Shown here: positions 43,905-54,300 of the stretch, one piece after another | Position numbering within the stretch: position 1 is the stretch's first letter | Layout of the letters: each line of letters opens with the position of its first letter | From: Apricaphanius iberus | Lineage: Eukaryota > Chordata > Actinopteri > Cyprinodontiformes > Aphaniidae | Assembly: GCA_028564705.1 (NCBI GenBank) | Contig: JAPXFQ010000179.1 | Coordinates: 248,001-312,000 of the forward strand | DNA: 64,000 nucleotides | Direction of reading: 5' to 3' | The notes under the pieces: model-generated | Database searches by the model: none | What the model was told of the DNA's origin: nothing | The model's input: the letters and a program-made list of their open reading frames with translations, nothing else | Made by a program: the position numbers and the translations under genes

Positions 43905-44830
43905 CCTTTATTTATTTTATTTATTTATATAGCATATATATAACAGTAAATGCTGCCACAATGTGCTGAACAATATAACACAAGCATAATACAGTTATAA
44001 ATAGACAGACAGCACACAAAATAAAAAGCAGAAGTAAAAACATTTAGTCGTTAAAATCAAACCACCAACCAGTTGGGTTCTCAGTCATCTTAACCGACAG
44101 ATCAAAGAGATATGTTTTAAGTAGGGACTTGAAGCGCTCTTAAGTCTGGGAAGTTTTTAAATGAGGAGGTCGACTGTTCCACATCCTCGGGCCAGCTACC
44201 GAAAATGCTCTATCACCACGGGTCTTTAAGCGGGTTTTTGGGACTACAAGATTTAAAAACAAAAAGTAATATTTTAAAATGAATCCTGTAAGTAACGGAA
44301 GCCAATGAAGGGATGCTAGAACAGGGGTTATATGTTCCCGCTTGCTGGTGCCAGTTAGCAGTCAAGCCGCTGCAATCTGAACCAATTGCAGACGATGCAA
44401 GGAAGACTGATCGAGACCAACATAAAGAGAGTTGCAGTAATCCAACCAGCAGGACACAAACAAATGAATAATATGTTCACAGACTATAGCAGGGAGATAT
44501 GGTTTGACCTTAGCTAGTAGCCTAGGGGGATTAAAACCTGACTGAAAAACTGCACTCACCTGTTTGTTTAGCTTAAAGGATCCGTCTAAAAAGACTCCTG
44601 AGATTTTTTACACAGGGTTTTAGAAACAAGGAGCAGGAACCTAGGGGACAAATTACGCTGTTTACTAGATCAGAATTACCACAAGCAAGGATCTCAGTTT
44701 TTAAATCACTTAATTTGAGAAAGTTGCTGGACATCCATTGCTTAAAGTCATTTAGGCAGGCAGATAATATGTCGGTGGATAGTGCACGCACGGCAATGCT
44801 TATGTGCCTCTCAGTTATCACAAACTGTTT
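43905..44830 (-). mobile_element. L2-like LINE 3' part
   Basis: Tail-like text at 43,905-43,950 (TTTATTTATTTATATAGCAT), then minus-strand frames at 44,559-44,362 (LLAKVKPYLPAIVCEHIIHL, then CWLDYCNSLYVGL) and 44,821-44,573 (DFKQWMSSNFLKLSDLKTEI). These are the regions after the reverse transcriptase active site. It is 5' truncated near 44,830. Confidence 0.65.
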
Positions 44831-45853
44831 ATATGAGCTTTATAGCGCAGCTAAGATCATTTTCTGGTATTAATGGTTCATTTATATATCCACAGATCTC
44901 CAGATTGTCCAACAAGCCTTCTATACCAACACAAAACTTCAAAAACTTTTTGGGACGCCTCAAAACAGAGATAATAAGGACTTCAAGGCGGATCAGAGAT
45001 ATATTCCTGAAACACAAATTTGAATATATATTATATAATATATTTATATATAATATAATATATAATACATTTCTTTTGTTTCTCAGTTTTACTTCTCTTA
45101 TATATCTTTCACTCATTTGTCATACCTAACGATTCCTATTACATTTTATTATTCATCTCATATTTCATATTTTACTTGTTACAGCTGCTCGTTTTACCAA
45201 TATAGATCAAATGTTATTGTCCAGGGCCTTTGCTTTCAATAATTATTTTCTCAATGGGAGCAACTTTCGCACGTGTACAAAACAAAAGCAGGATCTGCCG
45301 GACAATCGACAATCAAACTTAAAACCTGATGTTCACTCTTCGGCCATTATCCCGATTCTCTGTGCTAATAAGAGCTCTCTTTCTATTTTATAAACACTCT
45401 TTATGACAGCTGAATCGTAGGATAGGATAAAATCTGGGCTTTCACAATCTGGATAGAGTTTACTTGCTTATTCTCACAATGATATTTATCTGGCCTAATT
45501 AATGTCTGTCGCAGCACGTCTGGCTTAGAGAGCCAAGAATTTAGCTGGGAAACAAAGAATTGGACATTTCCCATGCTCAAATGTTTAGCTATGGTCAAAT
45601 CTTACGTACTCATGGAGAAAGTTTTCTAAGGCTAATTAAGACTGTTGGCAACCCTTTTATTCATGTTTGGAACGTCACATACTCACTTCTGAATCCACAT
45701 TATGTTTTAGACCCAAATTTTAATGTGCTATATTAAATTTGACCACTACAGGATAACTTCCACAATCGGTCACTACCAAATACTATATTTGCTCCATTGT
45801 ATTAACCCCATCTAATCACTACATTAATGTTTTACTCTTTCTCATTTCTTTAG

Positions 45854-45918
45854 GTCCACAGGGTCATTCTGTTGCTAGTTGGGAATTTCTTGCTGTTCAC
45901 GTTCTTAGAACCGAAGAG
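45854..45918 (+). other. 5' part of the main exon of zinc-finger copy 3
   Basis: Acceptor TTTCTTTAG with AG at 45,852-45,853. The frame to the ATG at 45,919 is open and is collinear with copies 1 and 2 apart from a 3-bp deletion near the start. Confidence 0.55.
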
Positions 45919-48489
45919 ATGAACTCCATCTCTGACCATAAGATGCCTAAAGGCGTAGAAATAAAGGAGGAACCAGAAAAAGAGCAAATGAGTAAGCGAA
46001 CAGAGGAACCTGAACCAATCAAAAAGGAACACATTGAACTGTGGATCTCTGAAAATGAAGGACAGTTTGTTGTGAAACAGGAAAGCAATACGTCTCTGCT
46101 TAATCCTGTTCATGAGGAAATACTCCATGATGTACCAAAAGGAAAGTGGGTTATAGAGACAAAGGAGGAGCTAGAAACTGTACAAACTAAAGATGAACCA
46201 GAAGATCCAGAACCTTTGAAGATTAAAACTGAACCTGAACCCATGAATATTAAAAAGGAACTAGAACCTGTGAAAATGGAAGATTCCTGTAGTGATCCGG
46301 CTGAAGAACAGCTTGTACTAAAGCAAGAGACTGACAGAATTATGGTGACTCATTTTAATGAGCAAAACGACTATGGAACAGAATCAAACAAGAAACTGCA
46401 CATCTCAGCAAATCAGCCTGAAACTGAGAACCAACATCATCAAGGAGGCGACCAGTTCAACTCAGGATTAAGAAAAGATAAAGATCCGAAGAGACATCAG
46501 AACCCCAGAAATCATAGCGAAAATGTCAACAATCCAGTGCTAAAAAGACATTTGACATTTCACAAAACTGTCAGAAGTGAGAAGCCTTTTCCTTGTGATT
46601 TGTGCGCTAAAAGTTTCATTCACAAAAGTAGTTTGGCTAAACACAGAACCACTCACACTGATGAGAAACCTTTTTCTTGTGATCTGTGCGATAAATCTTT
46701 CACACTCAAATATAGTTTGGTTCGTCACAGAAGAACTCACACAGGTGAGAAACCTTTTTCTTGTGATTTGTGTGGTAAATCTTTCAGACTCAAACGTAGT
46801 TTGTCTGAACACAGAGCAACTCACACAAGTAAGAAACGTTTTTCCTGTGATTTGTGTGATAAATCTTTCAGACACAAATATAGGTTGGTTCAGCACAGAA
46901 CAACTCACTCTAGTGAGAAGCCTTTTTCTTGTGATTTGTGCGATAAATCTTTCAGACTCAAATATAGGTTAGGATATCACAGAAGAACTCACACAGGCGA
47001 TGAGCGTTATCGTTGTGATTTGTGTGATGAATCTTTCAGACTCAAATGTAGTTTGGCTGAACACAGAAGAACTCACACTGGTGAGAGGCATTTTTCTTGT
47101 GATTTGTGCGGTAAATCTTTCAGACACAAATATAGTTTGATTCGTCACAGAAGAACTCACACAGGTGAAAAACCTTTTTCTTGTGATTTGTGTGATAAAT
47201 CTTTCAAACTCAAATATAGTTTGGTTTATCACAGAAGAGCTCACACAGGAGAGAAGCCTTTTTCTTGTGATTTATGTGATAAATCTTTCAGACTCAAACG
47301 TAGTTTGGCTGAACACAGAACAACTCATACAGGTGAGAAACCTTTTTCTTGTGATTTATGTGATAAATCTTTCAGACTCAAACATTGTTTGGCTGGACAC
47401 AGAAGAACTCATACAGGAGAGAAACCTTTTTCCTGTGATTTTTGTGATAAATCTTTCCGACTCAAACATAGTTTGGCTGAACACAGAAGAACTCACACAG
47501 GAGAGAAGCCTTTTTCTTGTGATTTGTGCAAAAAATCTTTTAGACTCAAGTATAAGTTGGTTGATCACAGAAGAACTCACACAGGTGAGAAGCCTTTTTC
47601 TTGCGATTTATGTGATAAATCTTTCAGAATCAAATATAGTTTGGTTCATCACAGAAGAGGTCACACAGGAGAGATGCCCTTTTCTTGTGATTTGTGCGAT
47701 AAATCTTTCAGAGTCAAACGTAGTTTGGCTGAACACAAAACAACTCATACAAGTGAGAAACCTTTTTCTTGTGATTTATGTGATAAATCTTTCAGCCACA
47801 AACGTAGTTTGGCTCAACACAGAACAGCTCACACAGGTGAGAAACCTTTCTCCTGCGATTTGTGTGATAAATCTTTCAGACACAAATCTAGGTTGGTTTA
47901 TCACAGAAGAACTCACACAGGCGACGAGCGTTATCGTTGTGATTTGTGTGATAAATCTTACAGACTCAAACATAGTTTGGCTGAACACAGAAGAGCTCAC
48001 ACAGGAGAGAAGCCTTTTTCTTGTGATCTGTGCAATAAATCTTTCAGACTCAAGCGTAAGTTGGTTTGTCACAGAAGAACTCACACAGGTGAGAAGCCTT
48101 TTTCCTGTGATTTATGTGATAAATCTTTCAGAATCAAATGTAGTTTGGCTGAACACAGAACAACTCACTCAGATGAGAAACCTTTTTCCTGTGATTTGTG
48201 TGACAAATCTTTCAGACACAAACGTAGTTTGTCTGAACACAGAAGAACTCACACAGGCGACGAGCGTTATTGTTGTGATTTGTGTGATAAATCTTTCAGC
48301 ATGAAACGTAATTTGACTAAACACAGAAAAACTCACACGGGTGAGAAGCCTTTTTCTTGTGATTTTTGCGAAAAATCTTTTTTAGACAAAAATAATTTCA
48401 TTTTTCACAGAACAACTCACATGAGTGAAAAGCCTTATTCTTGTGAGTTGAGACCTGCAGTAATTTGGCTTGTTACAAAACTTGCATAA
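45919..48489 (+). CDS. C2H2 zinc-finger protein, copy 3 (22 fingers plus one broken finger)
   Basis: An 856-residue predicted nuclear protein. The start chosen is MNSISDHKMPKG; the second Met (45,943) matches the starts of copies 1 and 2. The N-terminal 220 residues are acidic with repeated EPxxIKxE and EEQLVLKQE-type units and at least seven psi-K-x-E (SUMO-type) motifs. From about 46,584 to 48,420 there are 22 consecutive C2H2 fingers with an 84-bp period. The backbone PFSCDLCDKSFRxKxxLxxH is almost invariant, while helix positions -1, 2, 3 and 6 vary. Linkers are mostly TGEKPF; TGDERY occurs before fingers 6, 17 and 21. A 23rd finger starts (PYSCEL) but loses its second Cys and ends. The frame is intact over the whole array. 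It probably binds DNA as a repressor; the target is unknown. Confidence 0.88.
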   Translation: MNSISDHKMPKGVEIKEEPEKEQMSKRTEEPEPIKKEHIELWISENEGQFVVKQESNTSLLNPVHEEILHDVPKGKWVIETKEELETVQTKDEPEDPEPLKIKTEPEPMNIKKELEPVKMEDSCSDPAEEQLVLKQETDRIMVTHFNEQNDYGTESNKKLHISANQPETENQHHQGGDQFNSGLRKDKDPKRHQNPRNHSENVNNPVLKRHLTFHKTVRSEKPFPCDLCAKSFIHKSSLAKHRTTHTDEKPFSCDLCDKSFTLKYSLVRHRRTHTGEKPFSCDLCGKSFRLKRSLSEHRATHTSKKRFSCDLCDKSFRHKYRLVQHRTTHSSEKPFSCDLCDKSFRLKYRLGYHRRTHTGDERYRCDLCDESFRLKCSLAEHRRTHTGERHFSCDLCGKSFRHKYSLIRHRRTHTGEKPFSCDLCDKSFKLKYSLVYHRRAHTGEKPFSCDLCDKSFRLKRSLAEHRTTHTGEKPFSCDLCDKSFRLKHCLAGHRRTHTGEKPFSCDFCDKSFRLKHSLAEHRRTHTGEKPFSCDLCKKSFRLKYKLVDHRRTHTGEKPFSCDLCDKSFRIKYSLVHHRRGHTGEMPFSCDLCDKSFRVKRSLAEHKTTHTSEKPFSCDLCDKSFSHKRSLAQHRTAHTGEKPFSCDLCDKSFRHKSRLVYHRRTHTGDERYRCDLCDKSYRLKHSLAEHRRAHTGEKPFSCDLCNKSFRLKRKLVCHRRTHTGEKPFSCDLCDKSFRIKCSLAEHRTTHSDEKPFSCDLCDKSFRHKRSLSEHRRTHTGDERYCCDLCDKSFSMKRNLTKHRKTHTGEKPFSCDFCEKSFLDKNNFIFHRTTHMSEKPYSCELRPAVIWLVTKLA
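46584..48420 (+). repeat. Tandem 84-bp coding repeats (finger array of copy 3)
   Basis: Twenty-two units of 84 bp, each one C2H2 finger plus linker. Neighbouring units are so alike that unrelated open frames persist in other frames and on the minus strand. Fingers 3, 9 and 14 share the contact set with R at 2, S at 3 and E at 6, and the TGDERY linker recurs at intervals of 11 and 4 fingers, pointing to block duplications. Confidence 0.85.
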
Positions 48490-48555
48490 GTAAGAAACCT
48501 CAGTGTAATTTAGCTTAGTTTATTAGGTAGCACATCACTACATGTTTTATTTTAT
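48490..48555 (+). other. 3'UTR of zinc-finger copy 3, first piece
   Basis: Follows the stop and matches copy 1 (TTAGTTTATTA.GTAGCACAT) until about 48,555, where a LINE begins. The match resumes at 49,829. Confidence 0.55.
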
Positions 48556-49828
48556 CAGAATCAGAATCGGTTTTATTGCCATTGTTTGAGAACAAGTTCA
48601 CAAACTAGGAATTTTTTCCGGTACAGTTGTGCACATAAAACATTTAACATAAGTAAATATAAAATAAAATAAAAAAATAAAATAAAATATAAAATAAAAA
48701 GAATGAGCCATAAGGCTAAAGTCTTTATAAATATTATAATCTGTATGTATATAAAAGAACTATGAAAAGATAAACATCCCTTTTAACATGAGAACAGCAG
48801 CAGGGTTCCATTCACAGATGTGCAGGTGAATGACAGCAGCAGATCTAAGTGTGATCAGACCACACAGTGCAGTAAAATAAAGTTACGTAGTGCAGATGGT
48901 TCTATCCTACATGGGTCTTTAACTGAACTATCGGGTCTTGTTATTGTTCATGAGTCTGATGGCGGAGGGGAAGAAACTGTTCAGGTGGCGGGAGGTGTGG
49001 GTCTGGATGGACCGTAGCCTCCTGCCTGAGGGGAGGAGGGAGAATAGTCGGTGTCCAGGGTGAGAAGAGTCAGCTGTGATCCGACCCACACGCCTCCGGG
49101 TCCTGGAGGAGAACAGGTCCCGGAGGGATGGGAGCCTGCAGCCAATCACCTTCTCAGCAGCACGCACGATGCGCTGCAGTCGGTGTTTGTCCCGGTCTGC
49201 GGCGCCGGGGAACCACACGGTGATGGAGGAGGTGAGGATGGACTCGATGATGGCCGTGTAGAACTGCACCAGCATCTCGGTCGGCACTTTGAGTTTCCTC
49301 AGCTGCCGCAGGAAGTACATCCTCTGCTGGGCCTTCTTGATGAGGGAGCTGATGGTTGGCTCCCACTTGAGGTCCTGGGTGATGGTGGTGCCCAGGAAAC
49401 GGAAGGAGTACACGATGGAGATGGGGGTGGGAGAGTCCATCAGGGTGAGGGGATACGGTGGGGCTGTGACTTTCCTGAAGTCCATGATCATCTCCACTGT
49501 CTTCTGGGCGTTCAGCTCCAGGTTGTTGTGACTGCACCAAGAAGCCAGCCGGTCCACCTCTCTCCTGTAGGCGGACTCATCACCGTCTGAGATAAGTCCG
49601 ATGAGGGTGGTGTCGTCCGCAAACTTGATCAGCTTTACGGACTGGTGACTGGAGGTGCAGCAGTTTGTATACAGCGAGAAGAGCCAGGGGGAGAGTACAC
49701 AGCCCTGAGGAGTCCCAGTGTTTGTAGTCCGATTGTCCGAGACAATCTTCCCCAACCGCACGTGCTGTCTCCGGTCCGACAGGAAGTCAGTGATCCACCT
49801 GCAGAGGGAGTGCTTTAGGAGAGAATGC
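48556..49828 (-). mobile_element. CR1/Rex1-like LINE, 3' half, inserted in the copy 3 3'UTR
   Basis: Minus-strand element ending, at its 3' tail, GCAATAAAACCGATTCTGAT; an AT-rich 3'UTR runs from 48,570 to 48,920. The coding part is open from 49,828 to the stop at 48,928. It is bordered on both sides by zinc-finger 3'UTR sequence that is contiguous in copy 1. It is 5' truncated inside the reverse transcriptase. Confidence 0.8.
48928..49828 (-). CDS. Partial LINE reverse transcriptase (intact frame)
   Basis: About 300 residues without a stop, from CRWITDFLSDRRQHVRLGK through TGTPQGCVLSPWLFSLYTN, the active site KFADDTTLIGLI, then the thumb/connection region with FRFLGTTITQDLKWE and FLRQLRKLKVP, and the C-terminal HRLFSLLPSGRR. 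In a complete element this copies the LINE RNA into DNA at the target. Here the N-terminal third of the domain is missing, so it is a partial gene. The open frame suggests a fairly young insertion. Confidence 0.75.
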
Positions 49829-49940
49829 GTGTAATTTGTGGAACTCCACGTTGGTGGCATTACTGGGGTTTTGCAATTGAAGGATGTTTGTAGTAGATTT
49901 TATTAGATGGCTAAAAAAGAAGCTAAAAACAAGAATGTAA
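49829..49940 (+). other. Zinc-finger copy 3 3'UTR, second piece, between two LINE blocks
   Basis: TGGTGGCATTACTGGGGTTTT and the following GAAGGATGTTTGTAG match copy 1 (10,908-10,975) and TAATTTGTGGAACT matches copy 2 (23,988-24,002). This is host sequence caught between the LINE 3' half and 5' half. Confidence 0.65.
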
Positions 49941-51185
49941 AGTCCTCAAAAACTGTCGGCGCACATCCTCCTCCTGGATGGAGAGGGCAGGGGAGGAGGA
50001 GGGGGGGTCTGAGGAGTCCTTTGATGAAGTGCTGGGGTCGTTGATGGTTGGGGTGATGGTGGGGGGAGCAGAGGTGTGAGGAGCAGACGGCTGTTCAAAG
50101 CGGCAGTAGTGTGTATTCAGGCCCTGGGCGAGAGTCCGGTCGTTCAGGGCCTGGGGGGTTTTGGGCTTGTAGTTTGTGAGAGCCCTCAACCCCCTCCACA
50201 CGGCTGCAGAGTCATTGGAGCTAAAGTGTTCCTGTATACGGTTGGAGTACACCGATTTTGCTCTTCTCACTTCACTGCTGAAGTGGTACTTTGCTCGTCT
50301 GTATGTACTCCAGTCCTCGCTCCGCCGCGCTACTTCCTTCTCCTCACGTAGGCGCCGGAGCTTGGGTGTGAACCAGGGCTTGTCATTGTTATAACAAATC
50401 CTGGTGCGCGTCTCATTGAACTGAATGTATGAGGTCACAGTGTCCGTATACTCGTCCAGATTGTCCGTGGCTGCTCCAAACGCTCCCCAGTCTGTCGTCT
50501 CCCAACATGAGCGCAGCTCCTCCACAGCTTCAGAGGTGTATTTCCTTGTTTTTATCACCGCAGGCTTGGCCAATTTCAGTCTCTGTAGGTATGAGGGAAT
50601 TAGGTGCACCATCACGTGATCTGATAGTCCGAGGGCAGCGCGCGGCACAGCATGATACGCTCTGCTGACTGTAGTGTAGCAGTGATCCAACGTGTTCTCC
50701 TCTCTGGTCGGGCATTTAATGAACTGTCTATACTTTGGTAATTCCTGGCTCAGGTTTCCCTTGTTAAAGTCACCAAGCACGATAACAAGAGAGTCCGGAA
50801 AAGACCGCTCCGCATGTAATATCTGGCCTGCAAGCGTGCGCTGAGCCTCGTGCACGTCCGCGCTCGGTGGAATGTAGGCAGCCACCAGTATGAATGAAGC
50901 GATCTCACGCGGTGAATAAAAAGGCTTACAGTGAATGAAAAGATATTCCAGAGAAGGAGCGCAGTGTTGGCAGATCACAGTCACATCCGTGCACCAGCTG
51001 CTGTTGATGTAGAAGCAAACGCCACCGCCTTTTGTTTTGTTGGAGAGCTCCGCGTTGCGATCCGCGCGGAGGAGATGGAAGCCTTCCAGGTGAAGCGCAC
51101 TGTCCGGGAAACTCGCGCTTAGCCACGTCTCCGTGAAGCACAAAACACAAGACGAGGAAAAGTCCTTGTTACTTCTCATCGCAGC
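49940..51185 (-). mobile_element. CR1/Rex1-like LINE, 5' half (endonuclease)
   Basis: A second minus-strand LINE block of the same family, covering the endonuclease and the linker up to the start of the reverse transcriptase (SIQEEDVRRQFLR), where it stops at the host piece. The part between this and the 3' half (first blocks of the reverse transcriptase) is missing. N-terminal residues before the endonuclease ETWL motif are mostly absent. Confidence 0.75.
49945..51179 (-). CDS. Partial LINE apurinic-type endonuclease (intact frame)
   Basis: About 410 residues open. The motifs of the apurinic/apyrimidinic endonuclease family are in order: CFTETWLS (catalytic Glu), GGGVCFYIN, LVAAYIPPSADV, VIVLGDFNKGN (Asp/Asn pair), LDHCYTTV and LSDHVMVHL (catalytic Asp-His). 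In a full LINE this nicks target DNA. It is followed by the basic linker and a Ser/Pro-rich stretch. The last residues read into the adjoining 3'UTR piece before a stop at 49,923. Confidence 0.75.
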
Positions 51186-51187
51186 AG

Positions 51188-51310
51188 TTAACTAATAAAG
51201 TAACTTGTAATCTGACTTAGTTACTTTTAAAATAAAGTAATAAGTAAAGTAACTAAGTTACTTTTGGAAAATGTAATCAGTAGTCAGTAATCATATTACA
51301 AAGTAACTGT
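51188..51310. repeat. TA(A)GTAACT-rich repeat
   Basis: Self-similar text built from AGTTACTTTT, AAGTAACT and TAATCAGTA, a common nonautonomous DNA transposon edge in fish. Ends were not defined. Confidence 0.45.
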
Positions 51311-54300
51311 GGCAAAACTGGTGCTGTTGTTTTATCCCACCTCATTGTACATGAAATATCTTTCTCTTAGCTACTCGGAGCCCACTCATAAAGACTGCAG
51401 AAAGGTTTGAGTAAAGAAAGAAGCAAAAACGTTACTTATTTGTTTTGTTTTATTGCTTCACTTTTCCGCATTGTCATGAACTGCCGGTGGAAACGCTCTC
51501 CTGAATACGCAGGACTATAAAATAGCAGACCGGACCAAGCAGTACTGTTCCGCTCAGTGGAAACTAGGCTTAAGCGAGAGCAGGAAACACAAACGAAATG
51601 AATGTGTGGCCACAATATTTCATAATTCAATAGCATTTCAAAAGTATTTTTTGTAGATTTGAAAAGGACCGAAACAAAGCTTTATTTTTTACTTTATATA
51701 TGATCACCAGGGAAAAAGGTGAAGAAAAAAAAAAAAACTTTTCACAGTTTTCCTGATTGGAGGCATTATTACCGCGTGGTCGGCTCACTTGGATATCAGC
51801 TGCAGTTGGCCAAACATAACCTTTCAGAGTATCCTGGTGTCAATGAGAGTCTTTTCTCTGTATTTTCTTTCTGGTAAGTTAAAGATTGTATAGACCTCCA
51901 TTTTTTTATTGATGTGTTTTTTTATTGATGTTTCTTTCCTTCAACCGCGACATACAAACCCAAAACCTAGGTAAGCCACCGACGGTAGGTTATTGCAGAT
52001 GCACTGAAACATAACACAACTTCTAATAAATTCTATGGGATGACAATTTGGATTTTTACTAGGAAAAAATTAAAAGCAAATGAAATGTATACCTCTCATC
52101 CGTACTGGGATATGAGAGACCCATCTTTTTTAATGGGTCGGCCACACCTCCCGCCTCACTGTATATGAATAAAATTTCTATATACGACAGTAGCTTATAA
52201 CATTTAAGCACTTTGGAACACATTCTTAAAAGCACATTTGTGAATTTTGTTAGTGTTACCGGTTTCTTATGGGAGCGCAGTTTATATTACCTTTATTCGG
52301 ATTACTAAAAGTTTGCTTCTCAACCCATCCATTTAAAAACAGCACGAGACTCCATTAGTAGCTTCACAACTGCTCAGGAGTGTAAGAGATCACACCACAA
52401 ACAAGGCAGCTGAAAATGTCTGTGATGCACAACTACGGCGACAGTACTCTAGTAGGTGTTTCATATGGCTTTAAACTGTTTATAATGCTGTTGCGAACTG
52501 TTTATCCATATTTATAACTCCCTGGATTCCCTTTTTAGCACATACCCATATGTCCCACATCCTTTTCGGTATTTTAACATGTTTTACTTTACTTTCTTTC
52601 TCCCAACTGCTTCTGTTCAGCAATATCCTGTGTGTTTCTTTAGTGAATCTACAAATTGTCTTTGCGCTCCCAACGTGTCCGCCATGCCCCAGAATGCAAA
52701 GCGTAATCCAAAATCCTATTGTAGCAACCTTATTTCTAGAATATGTATCCACTATGACCAATAATTATTGTTGGGATTTCAACATGTATGCATGAATCAA
52801 TTAATTAATGACTATTGGCATTGTAACAAGTGTCACAATAAAATTGCCTTTCAGCACAATGTTCCCAGAGAAAAACAGACATACATCCTAAGGCTGGTCA
52901 GGTAGTTGTGGGATGGCCATGTGTAGGTGCTCCTTTTTGTAGATGAGAGAGAGGATTTACAATAGGTTGGCAAGTATTTCAGACGTTCACAACAGGAGAG
53001 CATTGGGCAGGGGCGAGGTGGGCTCCCATGTGTCATTAATACCGACAACCCCCAAGAGGGATGAGCAAAAACATTATGAGAAACTCTTCATAAGTTCAGC
53101 CTAATCCAGCATGTCAGCATGTAACAGAACCAACGTGCAATCAAAGACACATTCTGGCCTTAGTTCTCATCAAAGGCTAAAATATCTAACATCTTATTTT
53201 TCTTTGTTTGCTTGCTTATTAGTAAAACATATTTTTTCATGTTTCTTTAATGTATTTATTAATGAAAACATAATTGAACTGTTTATTATTTCCTAACAAT
53301 AGATTTTATTTTTAGCAATGTTTATTTTAATCAGCTTTTATTTATGAATGTATTTTTTTTACAAAGTCAGCTTTTATTTTATCATGATGTTTTTCCCAGT
53401 GACATTTATTTTAAAAATATATATTTTTTTCATTTGAATGTTTACGTTTACCAATTAGGGTCAGAGGTCACATTACTGTATTTCTTTATTATTTATTCAT
53501 GCAGACATTTATTTTACAAGTTTCCAATTCATTATTAAACTTTTAGCACTTTTCCTGTTTCATAATAGAACCCCACCACATAAAAAAACAGGCTGTTTGC
53601 TTTGCATGGTCCCCATCTAATGATGACATTTTTTTCTCTATTCTCTATAGATTATTGATGGATATCAGTTGTTATTAAGGATGTTGCACTAGAAGAGATA
53701 TTGCTGTAAGATGTTTTAAAATCTTGTTCTAAACTCTAAACATTGAGCACCTGCCCTTAAAGGTCTCTACGGGGATCTGTATGGTAATGCCACACCAAAT
53801 CTGGTTAACAGGTATTTTAATGGCTTTTTGTTTGGCACAGTGAAGTAAAATGACTTTACAATACAGATGAAAAAGACTGCTGCCTTTAAAAACAAACTGA
53901 TTTATTACAAATATAAAGGAGACATTAAAATCTATCAAATTTGTTTCTGTTATTGGGATGATAGATGGAGATAAAATACTAAAAGAAAACAAGAGGCAAA
54001 TCTGTGAGTCTATAAGCAAAGAGAGGTCAAGGCATTTGGTACTGGTGATTGATATTAGAACTGCTTCCATGGCATAAAAAACAAACAAAAAAAAACGTCT
54101 AATTTATTTTTCAAAGACAAGGTTTCAAGTATTGTCTACTAAGAACACTCTCTATAAGACATAAATTATCATAATGTGCAATAAAATAATTATTTCCTCA
54201 GATTACATTTACCATAAAGTTTAAAAACAACAGAAAAGACTAGGTGACATTGATTTGAAAGACGTTAAGTAGCTATGAAAGTTATCCACTGTGGTTACAA

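Noticed and set aside
47165..48304. 379-residue plus-strand frame overlapping zinc-finger copy 3
   Set aside because: Shifted-frame shadow of the finger repeats with the same 28-residue period; no independent evidence of coding.
46584..48420. Regular 84-bp repeats considered as a satellite or CRISPR-like array
   Set aside because: The repeats are in frame and encode C2H2 fingers; there are no unique spacers.
49051..49590. 179-residue plus-strand frame
   Set aside because: Antisense to the intact LINE reverse transcriptase frame at 48,928-49,828.
52480..52761. 93-residue minus-strand frame downstream of the zinc-finger cluster
   Set aside because: No recognisable domain, and an overlapping open frame of similar length lies on the other strand.
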